DNA from: JAAYJR01 sp964611525
Lineage (GTDB): Bacteria; Bacteroidota; Bacteroidia; Bacteroidales; Prolixibacteraceae
Reading direction: 5' to 3'
Length of the DNA stretch: 25,378 bases
Assembly (NCBI GenBank): GCA_964611525.1
Contig: CAZTAL010000117.1
Span: forward strand, 1-25,378
Position numbers and translations under genes: made by a program. Below the pieces are notes generated by a model. That model ran no database searches. It saw nothing but the letters and a program-made list of their open reading frames with translations, and had not been told where the DNA came from. Shown here in pieces: positions 8,046 to 15,644 of the stretch (the first letter of the stretch is position 1; every line of letters starts with the position of its first letter).

Positions 8046-8111
8046 AAGGAATTGCCATAAGGGTATTCCACATATTTAAATAACATTTTAAAAAAATATT
8101 AAACTTAAAAA

Positions 8112-9044
8112 ATGGAAAGAAAAAAAAGTATGCTCGCTCCCCAATGGTGGGATTTTACAACATTAGATGATGAAATTCTAAGTGATGCTGCCAAGCTTAC
8201 GCAACAAGATATGATTGCGTTATCCAGGGATGGTTTTAAAGTGGTTTTCTACGATACACTGGAAGATTTTTATCTCGCAGAAGCTCTTGAGTATATTTCA
8301 GCATGGAGGCAATCTTCGGATAATGAACCTGTCGGCATTTGTGGCCCTATCGGTCCAACCGAACAATTACCCTTAGTTGCCCGACTGGTGAATGAACTGG
8401 AACTGGATTTATCCAATGCGCATTTCTGGGGAATGGATGAATGGTATCAAAATAGCAAAGAAATTGATCCGGATAATCCCATATCATTTGAAAAGGCAGA
8501 CAGGGATTTATGTTTTAACAGAATAAACAAAAATCTCAGGATGCCCGAATCAAACTTGCATTTTCCAAAAGCCAATACAAGTGAGTATATCAAAAGCTGG
8601 GAAAGTGGAGTACGTTGTGCTGTTATGCAGGGAGGACAGGGTGATACTAAACACTGGGCATTTAATGACCCGCCAAGACGGGAAGGAAAATATAAGGATA
8701 CTCCGCCATCGCCGGAGGAATTCAGAAAGCTGACAACCCGTATAGTAGATCTTCATCCCGTAACCTGTATGCAAAATGCACGCACCAGCGCAGGAGGGGT
8801 AGTCACCGGCATTCCTGTCAAAGCGATCACAGTAGGACCGGTAGAAACATGGAAGGCAGAAAAAGTCTCCATATGGCAGGCCGGTACTCATGATAATCCT
8901 TTTGGACAAAGGCTGACTGCCTTAATGATAGGTGAAAAAATAATGGATTCTTCTGTACCTATGTCCCTGCTTGCTGATCATCCCAATGTTCAATTCAATT
9001 ATTATAGCGGCGGCTTGGGAGTTTGTGGCACAGAGATGCATTGA
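8112..9044 (+). CDS. NagB-like (glucosamine-6-phosphate isomerase/deaminase family) protein with altered active-site loop
   Basis: The 310-residue protein is somewhat longer than classical NagB (about 260-270). G-P-I-G-P-T-E at 78-84 sits where NagB has its phosphate-binding glycine/threonine loop. F-W-G-M-D-E at 105-110 matches NagB N-M-D-E-Y, keeping the Asp-Glu (D109, E110). Q-G-D-T-K-H-W-A-F-N-D-P at 176-187 corresponds to NagB G-x-D-G-H-I-A-F-N-E-P. D178 and H181 are kept, but one extra residue lies between them, and the NagB glutamate is aspartate (D186). The end carries G-I-P-V-K-A-I-T-V-G and S-L-L-A-D-H-P. NagB opens and isomerises glucosamine-6-phosphate to fructose-6-phosphate and ammonia. 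This one probably does a related deamination or isomerisation on a different amino sugar. It stands alone between terminator-like hairpins. Confidence 0.75.
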   Translation: MERKKSMLAPQWWDFTTLDDEILSDAAKLTQQDMIALSRDGFKVVFYDTLEDFYLAEALEYISAWRQSSDNEPVGICGPIGPTEQLPLVARLVNELELDLSNAHFWGMDEWYQNSKEIDPDNPISFEKADRDLCFNRINKNLRMPESNLHFPKANTSEYIKSWESGVRCAVMQGGQGDTKHWAFNDPPRREGKYKDTPPSPEEFRKLTTRIVDLHPVTCMQNARTSAGGVVTGIPVKAITVGPVETWKAEKVSIWQAGTHDNPFGQRLTALMIGEKIMDSSVPMSLLADHPNVQFNYYSGGLGVCGTEMH

Positions 9045-9092
9045 AACAAACATGTAACTTTAAATTTACGGAACATACAAAAATAATTCATA

Positions 9093-9126
9093 ACAGGTTC
9101 TGAATGAACCCGTCATGGTAATTTTT
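9093..9126 (+). terminator. Possible weak terminator after the NagB-like gene
   Basis: ACAGGTTC at 9093-9100 pairs with GAACCCGT at 9106-9113 (one A-C mismatch) around a TGAAT loop. A run of five T lies at 9122-9126, eight bases beyond the stem, which is farther than ideal. It could end the nagB-like transcript or act as a processing hairpin before the permease gene at 9167. Confidence 0.35.
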
Positions 9127-9166
9127 ATATGCCTGAATTGATCATCAATATTTTAAAAATAACTTT

Positions 9167-10540
9167 ATGAACAAGAATAATTCAACTGCTCCGGTTGATC
9201 AAATAAAACCAACATTACGGCGGGTTCTTGGATTGTGGGATTTGGTATTTTATGGTATTGTTCTGATACAACCTATTGCCGCAATCGGATTATTCGGTAT
9301 CGCCTCTAAAGTTTCACATGGCCATATGGTCACAACATTAATGATAGCCATGGTAGGTATGGGATTGACAGCTTTAAGCTATGGCCGGATGGCAGCAAAG
9401 CATCCTACAGCGGGATCAGCTTATATATATGTGGGTAAGGGACTGAATACTTATCTGGGCTTTATGGCAGGATGGGTTATGTTCCTCGATTATTTAATAG
9501 TACCTGTTATTAATACTATATATGGATCCCTCACGCTGGCACGCCTAATACCTTCAGTGCCGTTTGTTATATGGGCACTATTATTCATCGTGTCTGTCAC
9601 TTTGATAAATCTCCGAGGTATCAGGACAACCGCCAGATCAAATGAAATCCTGCTTGCAGTAATGACAATTGTAATAATATTTTTTATAGTACTATCTATC
9701 AAGTATATTTACAGCGATGACGGCTGGGCGGGTCTTTTCTCCTTTAAGCCTTTCTATAACCCTGAAAAATTCAACTTTGCAGCCGTGATGACAGCAACAT
9801 CATTTGCAGCCCTTACCTATATCGGGTTTGACGGAGTAACTACACTGGCAGAGGACGTAAAAAATCCTAAAAAGAACATGTTGCTGGCGCCAGTGCTGGT
9901 ATGCATTTTTACGGGATTATTCAGCGGTCTACAAATTTATCTCGCCCAGAGAGTATGGCCTGATTATAATGCTTTTCCCAATTTGGAAACCGCATTTTAT
10001 GACGTCGCTGAAAGAGTAGGCGGAAAAATGTTGTTCAACGCTATAGCAGCTATCCTGTTCATAGCCTGCTTTGGCAGTGCAGTCGCCGGTCAGGTTGGCG
10101 CTTCAAGATTGCTGTTCAGCATGGGAAGGGACGGCGTGCTTCCCAAAAAAATATTCGGTCAATTGAATAAAAAAAGTAACACACCAACAAATAATATTAT
10201 TATAATGGGGGGACTGACTGTTATAGGGGCACTGGCACTCGATTACAGAACGGCAGCAGAATTATTGAACTTCGGCGCTTTCCTTGCTTTTATGGGCGTC
10301 AACATAGCAACCTTCCGACAATTCTACTTTCTCAGACCGACAACAGAAAACCGTAACATATTTTTTGATATGGCGTTACCGCTTTTAGGGTTCCTGGTAT
10401 GTTTCGCAATATGGATCAGCTTACCGGGTTATGCCAAAATATTAGGCAGCATATGGTTTGTTATTGGCTTTATATATTTAATAATTAAAACTAAAAGCTT
10501 TAAAGAAAAACCTGTAATGTTCGATTTCAGTGATATGTGA
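9167..10540 (+). CDS. APC-superfamily amino acid/amine permease
   Basis: The 457-residue inner-membrane protein has about 12 hydrophobic segments. It begins with a short polar N-terminus, then L-G-L-W-D-L-V-F-Y-G-I-V-L-I-Q-P at about 21-36, the APC-type first helix with its broken centre. A-L-S-Y-G-R-M and G-S-A-Y-I-Y-V-G (about 69-90) are typical of amino acid and putrescine-type APC importers, and Y-I-G-F-D-G-V-T at about 218-225 is the conserved sixth-helix region. These carriers take up amino acids or amines with protons. It is the only transporter in the catabolic block. The substrate may be an amine or amino acid released by the pathway, or the amino compound itself. It is separated by more than 100 bases from both neighbours, so it may have its own promoter, but I could not find a convincing one. 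Confidence 0.88.
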   Translation: MNKNNSTAPVDQIKPTLRRVLGLWDLVFYGIVLIQPIAAIGLFGIASKVSHGHMVTTLMIAMVGMGLTALSYGRMAAKHPTAGSAYIYVGKGLNTYLGFMAGWVMFLDYLIVPVINTIYGSLTLARLIPSVPFVIWALLFIVSVTLINLRGIRTTARSNEILLAVMTIVIIFFIVLSIKYIYSDDGWAGLFSFKPFYNPEKFNFAAVMTATSFAALTYIGFDGVTTLAEDVKNPKKNMLLAPVLVCIFTGLFSGLQIYLAQRVWPDYNAFPNLETAFYDVAERVGGKMLFNAIAAILFIACFGSAVAGQVGASRLLFSMGRDGVLPKKIFGQLNKKSNTPTNNIIIMGGLTVIGALALDYRTAAELLNFGAFLAFMGVNIATFRQFYFLRPTTENRNIFFDMALPLLGFLVCFAIWISLPGYAKILGSIWFVIGFIYLIIKTKSFKEKPVMFDFSDM

Positions 10541-10647
10541 TCAGGAGGAATTTACTCAAACAACAATGACAATTTTCAGCGAATTAATATTGCCAAAAAT
10601 TTAACCTTTTGATAATTAAATAATAAATTTACAAAATAAAAAGTACT

Positions 10648-11841
10648 ATGGCTTCCAATACCAGAGTTTCAGTAACCGGATGTTGTTTAGTTGACAGATT
10701 ATACAGGCATATATCTTTTACTGATCCAGAGTTCATACCTTACCTGTCAAAAAAGAAAGGTGATGGAGGATTAACTCCGGGTCAACTGGTTTTTAAAGAG
10801 GAGTTTGAAAATTTTTGTCATGAGGACCTCGACCAGGTATTGAAAAAGATTACCAAAGGTAAAGAACCTGACAAAAAAAATATCGGTGGTCCGGGTATTG
10901 TACCGTTGATACATGCAAGTCAAATGCTCGAATCAACAGGAACAGAGTGTAGGTTTTATGGACGCGGTGGCAAAGACGCTGATGGAGAGTTTATTGTTTC
11001 TATACTTAAACAAATGGATTTATCAATAAACAACTATTATCTATCCGGAGATACGACCCCTTCTACAATTGTTTTATCTGATCCCGACTATGATGAAGGA
11101 CATGGCGAGCGTATTTTTATCAATTCTATTGGTGAAGCATGGAATTTTAGTCCTGATAACCTAGATGATGAGTTCTTTTCTTCTGATGTTGTTGTGTTCG
11201 GAGGAACAGCAATTGTTCCGGTCATCCATGATAATCTTACCGAACTGCTTATTAAAGCCAAATCAAATAACTGTCTGACTATAGTAAATACTGTTTATGA
11301 TTTCAGAAATGAAAAAAAAGATCCCCAAAAAAAGTGGCCATTGGGAAGGAGCGATGACAGCTATGGAAACACAGACCTTTTAATCACGGATATGGAGGAA
11401 GCACTGCGACTCAGTGGAAAAAATTCCATACAAGAGGCAATAAACTTTTTTCATGAACAAGGAACAGGCGCTCTGTTAATTACAAACGGCCCGAATAATC
11501 TGAAGGGTTATTCTTCAAGTAATGGTGTTTTCCTCGAAAAAGAAGAAATAAATATGCCGGTTTCACAGGCAATATCAGAAGAATTAAAAAAAGGACATTC
11601 AGGTGACACAACAGGTTGCGGAGATAATTTCGTAGGTGGTGTAATCGCCAATATAATCTCCCAGATTCAAAAAAAAGGAAAAATGCAGCTTGATCTTACC
11701 GAAGCATGCGCATGGGGGATTGTCTCAGGGGGATTTTCATGTTTTTATATGGGTGGAACATTCTTTGAAGAAAAACCGGGAGAAAAAGGCAAACTTATCA
11801 CACCTTATTATGAAAAGTATCTTAAACAAATCGGGTTTTAA
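10648..11841 (+). CDS. PfkB/ribokinase-family carbohydrate kinase
   Basis: The 397-residue protein is longer than most of the family (about 300-350). The C-terminal PfkB signature is clear: G-D-T-T-G-C-G-D-N-F-V-G-G at 319-331, with D326 as the catalytic base and the anion hole just before it. N-terminal family features include I-G-G-P-G-I-V-P at 79-86 and Y-G-R-G-G-K-D-A-D-G at 104-113. An insertion with an acidic D-P-D-Y-D-E-G-H-G-E segment at 145-154 lies in the lid or substrate region. It transfers the ATP gamma-phosphate to a sugar or sugar-derived hydroxyl in the cytoplasm. In this locus it could phosphorylate the deaminated or free sugar. The phosphorylated position and substrate are not predictable. 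A T-rich tract follows the stop without a hairpin. Confidence 0.85.
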   Translation: MASNTRVSVTGCCLVDRLYRHISFTDPEFIPYLSKKKGDGGLTPGQLVFKEEFENFCHEDLDQVLKKITKGKEPDKKNIGGPGIVPLIHASQMLESTGTECRFYGRGGKDADGEFIVSILKQMDLSINNYYLSGDTTPSTIVLSDPDYDEGHGERIFINSIGEAWNFSPDNLDDEFFSSDVVVFGGTAIVPVIHDNLTELLIKAKSNNCLTIVNTVYDFRNEKKDPQKKWPLGRSDDSYGNTDLLITDMEEALRLSGKNSIQEAINFFHEQGTGALLITNGPNNLKGYSSSNGVFLEKEEINMPVSQAISEELKKGHSGDTTGCGDNFVGGVIANIISQIQKKGKMQLDLTEACAWGIVSGGFSCFYMGGTFFEEKPGEKGKLITPYYEKYLKQIGF

Positions 11842-12013
11842 TTTTTTTTGATTTATAAAGTTTCTTAAATTAGAACCTCTGAAAATTATAATTTATTATT
11901 TAAACCGCTTGGCGGGGAAAAATTTGGTTACATTGTTCTATCAACCAACATTCTATTCCAGACTCTTAACTTTATGGACAGACATTAAATAATAATTTTA
12001 AATTTTATAAAAA

Positions 12014-13093
12014 ATGAAAAAAATTTCATTACTTATTGTCATTGCAGCTATTATTTTCTCTGTTTCTTCATGCAGATCAAAATCAAAATCCAAAGAAGAG
12101 GACAAGAAGGAACAAAGTTCAAAAATTACTCTGTTTGCAGATAACGAGAACAATAAAATTGATGTGCTGATCGATGGGAAACTGTTTACTTCTTACCGTT
12201 GGCCAGATAATGTCTGTAAGCCAATACTTTACCCGATATTTACATCTGCCGGTACTGAAATTACGAGGGGATTTCCTATAAATCCAAGGATAGGAGAACG
12301 GCCAGACCATGCTCACCAGATAGGTATGTGGTTAACGTATGGCAACGTTAACGGTTTTGATTTCTGGGGTAATGGCTCTCAGGGATTAGGTACAACAAAT
12401 GAAAACGGAGGATTGGTAAAACATCAGAAAGTGGAAAAAATGGAGGAAGGGAAAGAGAAAGCTACACTGGTTACAAAGGAAAGCTGGGTTGATCCTTCAG
12501 GAAATGAACTCCTTGAAGAGAATACGGAATATCATTTCATTAAAGATGGAGAAACTCTTATTATTGACAGAATAACAAGATTAACTGCCACGGACAAAGA
12601 TGTTTCAATGCCTGACACCAAGGAAGGAATGTTTGGTATCAGGGTTGCCAGACAACTTGAATTACCATCGGAAGGAATGATTACTGTTTATAAGGGAGAA
12701 GGGGAACATGAGAAAATTGAAGGATCGTCTGATAAAACAGTATCAGGAAATTATCTTAGTAGTGAAGGAATTTCCGGTCTGGAAGTATGGGGCACCCGGG
12801 CCAGATGGATGGATCTGTATGGAATAATAGGAACTGAAAAGATATCCCTTGTGATATGTGATCATCCCAATAATCCATCATACCCTACTTACTGGCATGC
12901 CCGTGGTTATGGGCTTTTTGCGGCAAATCCCCTTGGATGGGAAGATTTCACAAAAGGAGAAAAGCAACTGAATTTCAGCATCCCTTCGGGAGAATCAGCA
13001 ACTTTCAGATACAGGGTGATAATCAGTTCAGGCAGTTATCTTAGTGAAGAAGAAATAAATGAATATACGGAAAATTTTGCAGAAATGTATTAA
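12014..13093 (+). CDS. DUF6807 (PmoA-like, PF14100 family) lipoprotein
   Basis: The 359-residue protein starts with a lipoprotein signal (M-K-K-I-S-L-L-I-V-I then F-S-V-S-S-C20), so it is membrane-anchored. A charged linker rich in Lys, Ser and Glu (about 21-38) leads to a beta-rich domain with the family block R-P-D-H-A-H-Q-I-G-M-W at about 95-105 and G-F-D-F-W-G at about 112-117. These are His/Asp-rich motifs typical of the family named after PmoA. The name reflects an old annotation and does not imply methane oxidation. In Bacteroidota these proteins usually accompany carbohydrate-degrading and Gfo/Idh/MocA genes, and their activity is not established to my knowledge. The gap of 172 bases upstream suggests a separate transcript, and the helicase gene follows after 15 bases. 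Confidence 0.75.
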   Translation: MKKISLLIVIAAIIFSVSSCRSKSKSKEEDKKEQSSKITLFADNENNKIDVLIDGKLFTSYRWPDNVCKPILYPIFTSAGTEITRGFPINPRIGERPDHAHQIGMWLTYGNVNGFDFWGNGSQGLGTTNENGGLVKHQKVEKMEEGKEKATLVTKESWVDPSGNELLEENTEYHFIKDGETLIIDRITRLTATDKDVSMPDTKEGMFGIRVARQLELPSEGMITVYKGEGEHEKIEGSSDKTVSGNYLSSEGISGLEVWGTRARWMDLYGIIGTEKISLVICDHPNNPSYPTYWHARGYGLFAANPLGWEDFTKGEKQLNFSIPSGESATFRYRVIISSGSYLSEEEINEYTENFAEMY

Positions 13094-13108
13094 TGTGTCA
13101 AACTGTTT

Positions 13109-15565
13109 ATGGGAACCCATGTTAATATACAGTTGCAACTTGCTTTCGATTTTATTCAATATACAAACCAAAACATCTTTCTGACCGGAAAGGCAGGTAC
13201 GGGTAAAACTACTTTTCTTAAAAAACTTAAAAAAGTGTCGCCAAAGCGCATGGTGGTGGTTGCACCTACAGGTGTTGCTGCCATCAATGCAGGAGGCGTT
13301 ACTATACACTCTTTCTTCCAGTTGTCTTTCGGTCCCCAGATTCCGGTTGATGCGGTAAAAAATTTATTTAACGACAGCCCCCCTTCTGAAAATACTGTCA
13401 ATAAAATAAAAAGGTTCAGCAAAAATAAGATCAACCTGATAAAAAGTCTGGACCTACTAATAATAGATGAAATAAGCATGGTGAGGGCTGATATCCTTGA
13501 TGCCATAGATTTTGTCCTGCGTAGATTCAAAACCCGCTCACAGCCATTTGGCGGAGTGCAATTGTTGATGATAGGCGACCTTCAGCAACTTGCACCTGTT
13601 ACTAAGAAAGACGATTGGGATATTTTAAAGAATTACTATGCTACCTTTTATTTTTTCAGTAGTCATGCTCTCGGTAAATCCAAATTCATAAGCATCGAAT
13701 TAAAACACATTTACCGTCAAAATGAACAAAATTTTATTAACCTGCTTAATAAAGTAAGAGACAACAAATTAAACGAGGCTGACCTTCAACTGCTAAACAG
13801 GCGCTACCGGCCCGGATTTTCACCACTGGAAAATGAAGGATATATTACTCTCACTACACATAATTTCCAGGCAAAGCAAATTAACGAAGTCCGGCTGGAA
13901 AAAATCAAAACCAAACTCCACCGCTTCAAGTGTAGTGTCGAAGGTGACTTCCCCGAATATTACTTTCCTGCCGATGAAGTACTGGAGCTTAAGACAGGAG
14001 CCCAAGTAATGTTTCTAAAAAATGATACTTCCCCGGAAAAAAGATATTATAACGGTAAAATAGGAAAGGTAATCAATATCACTGAGGAAAATATAGAAGT
14101 GACTTGTACCGGAGAAACAGAACCTGTCATAGTGGAAAAGGCGGTCTGGGAGAATATCAAATACAAATTAAACCAGCAAACCTCGGAAATTGAGGAAAAT
14201 ATAATAGGCACATTTAAACAATACCCCCTGAAACTGGCATGGGCTATAACCATCCATAAAAGTCAGGGTCTGACCTTTGAAAAAGCTATTATAGACGCAC
14301 GACGGTCTTTTGCACACGGACAGGTCTATGTGGCCCTAAGCCGTTGCACATGTATGGAAGGCCTTGTATTAAGCTCAAAACTTAATTCCAAAAGTATTAT
14401 AAACGACAGTACAGTCATTCATTTCATTAATGAGGTAGAAAAAAACCAGCCTGACGGAACTGTTCTTAATAAATACCACAAAGCTTATGAACTGGAACTC
14501 TTGAATGAATTATTTGATTTTACCCCTTTAATAAAAACTGGTGAAAGCATTCTGAAAATATGGTCAGTCAACCGTTCTTCCCTCACAGGAAATATAGAAA
14601 AAATTTGCCGGAAAATGGTAAATGACATTAATGAAATGATCATAATAGCAGAGAAATTCCGGCCCCAGATGGAAGAAATGGTTGCCCGCGGAGGCTTTGC
14701 TGAAAAAAATATTCCTTTGCAGAGAAGACTTGTAAAAGCAGCTAATTATTTTTCTGACCAAACAGAGGAAATGATCGAAAAGCCATTTAAAAATGCCGGG
14801 TTTGAATCTGACAATCAATCGATAATGAAAAATTTGAATGACAAACTGACCAGATTCGAAAAAGAATTGTGCATCAAAAAAGCATGCTTCAAAAAGGTAG
14901 AAAAAGGATTTAATATTAAAGAATACCTCGAAACAAGAGCACGGGCAGCTATTGAAAAGCAGTATTTAATAAAAGGAAGCTCTGCTGTAGCCCTAAACGT
15001 AAAAAATCCTGAATTTTATAAAATACTGAAAGATTGGCGTAAAGAGAAACAAATTGAAACAGGATTAAGCGAATCACAAATTTTACGACATAAAGTCATA
15101 GCAGGGATAGCCGGTAAATTGCCTGCTACGGCGTCGGAGCTAAAAGCGGTAAAAGGAATGGGAGGCAGTAAAATGGCTTACTTCGGACGGGAAATTCTCG
15201 GACTAATAATGGATTACCGGTATAAAAAAGGTATGGATATTCCCGTGAACGCAAGAGAAGAGGTTACTCTTGCCGGACTTAATACCAAGGAAGTCAGCCT
15301 GAGAATGTTCAGGGAGGGGCTCACCATTGAAGAGATATCAAAAAAAAGAAATCTTGCTGTTACAACTATTGAGGATCACCTTACCCATTTTGTAAGACAA
15401 GGTAAGTTGGATATTTTTCAACTTATCGATCACAGTAAATACGATATCATTGCCAAATGCCTCAAAGAAAAAGCAGACGGTGAATCACTTACCGATGTAA
15501 GAAATAAACTTGGAAATGAATTTACCTACGGTGAAATCAGGATGGTTTTAGCAGATATGAATTGA
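13109..15565 (+). CDS. PIF1/RecD-like helicase with HRDC-like and HTH (RQC-like) C-terminal domains
   Basis: The 818-residue protein has Walker A G-K-A-G-T-G-K-T-T at 27-35 (K33), Walker B L-L-I-I-D-E at 116-121, G-D-L-Q-Q-L-A-P-V at about 155-163 (motif III), and I-T-I-H-K-S-Q-G-L-T-F at about 382-392 with Y-V-A-L-S-R-C at about 411-417 (motifs V and VI of the UvrD_C_2 type). After a long charged linker come an HRDC-like segment (S-E-S-Q-I-L-R, then V-K-G-M-G, about 650-700) and a final winged-helix HTH_40-like segment (about 735-805). It is probably an ATP-dependent 5'-3' DNA helicase acting on forks, G-quadruplexes or R-loops. The architecture is widespread in Bacteroidota. It starts 15 bases after the DUF6807 gene, so it may be read through from it, although the functions look unrelated. 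Confidence 0.9.
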   Translation: MGTHVNIQLQLAFDFIQYTNQNIFLTGKAGTGKTTFLKKLKKVSPKRMVVVAPTGVAAINAGGVTIHSFFQLSFGPQIPVDAVKNLFNDSPPSENTVNKIKRFSKNKINLIKSLDLLIIDEISMVRADILDAIDFVLRRFKTRSQPFGGVQLLMIGDLQQLAPVTKKDDWDILKNYYATFYFFSSHALGKSKFISIELKHIYRQNEQNFINLLNKVRDNKLNEADLQLLNRRYRPGFSPLENEGYITLTTHNFQAKQINEVRLEKIKTKLHRFKCSVEGDFPEYYFPADEVLELKTGAQVMFLKNDTSPEKRYYNGKIGKVINITEENIEVTCTGETEPVIVEKAVWENIKYKLNQQTSEIEENIIGTFKQYPLKLAWAITIHKSQGLTFEKAIIDARRSFAHGQVYVALSRCTCMEGLVLSSKLNSKSIINDSTVIHFINEVEKNQPDGTVLNKYHKAYELELLNELFDFTPLIKTGESILKIWSVNRSSLTGNIEKICRKMVNDINEMIIIAEKFRPQMEEMVARGGFAEKNIPLQRRLVKAANYFSDQTEEMIEKPFKNAGFESDNQSIMKNLNDKLTRFEKELCIKKACFKKVEKGFNIKEYLETRARAAIEKQYLIKGSSAVALNVKNPEFYKILKDWRKEKQIETGLSESQILRHKVIAGIAGKLPATASELKAVKGMGGSKMAYFGREILGLIMDYRYKKGMDIPVNAREEVTLAGLNTKEVSLRMFREGLTIEEISKKRNLAVTTIEDHLTHFVRQGKLDIFQLIDHSKYDIIAKCLKEKADGESLTDVRNKLGNEFTYGEIRMVLADMN

Positions 15566-15596
15566 AAGTATGGAAAAACTCCCGACCGGCACAAAA

Positions 15597-15644
15597 TGAT
15601 AATCATGGACATCCTCTTTTTCTGCTTCTGATAAATGATTATCA
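15597..15644. terminator. Inverted repeat in the convergent spacer, possible bidirectional terminator
   Basis: TGATAATCAT at 15597-15606 is the exact reverse complement of ATGATTATCA at 15635-15644, leaving a 28-base loop. It fills most of the 76-base gap between the + helicase gene and the - peptidase gene, and its right arm contains the TGA stop of the peptidase. Each arm is also nearly self-palindromic. The stem is AT-rich and no strong T-run follows on either strand, so termination is only plausible. Confidence 0.35.

Noticed and set aside
8550..8909. 119-codon minus-strand frame inside the NagB-like gene
   Set aside because: It is a shadow of the real gene, with no start context or recognisable motif.
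11905..11915. CCGCTTGGCGG mini-hairpin upstream of the DUF6807 gene
   Set aside because: The stem is only four base pairs with no T-run after it. It is not a convincing terminator or operator.
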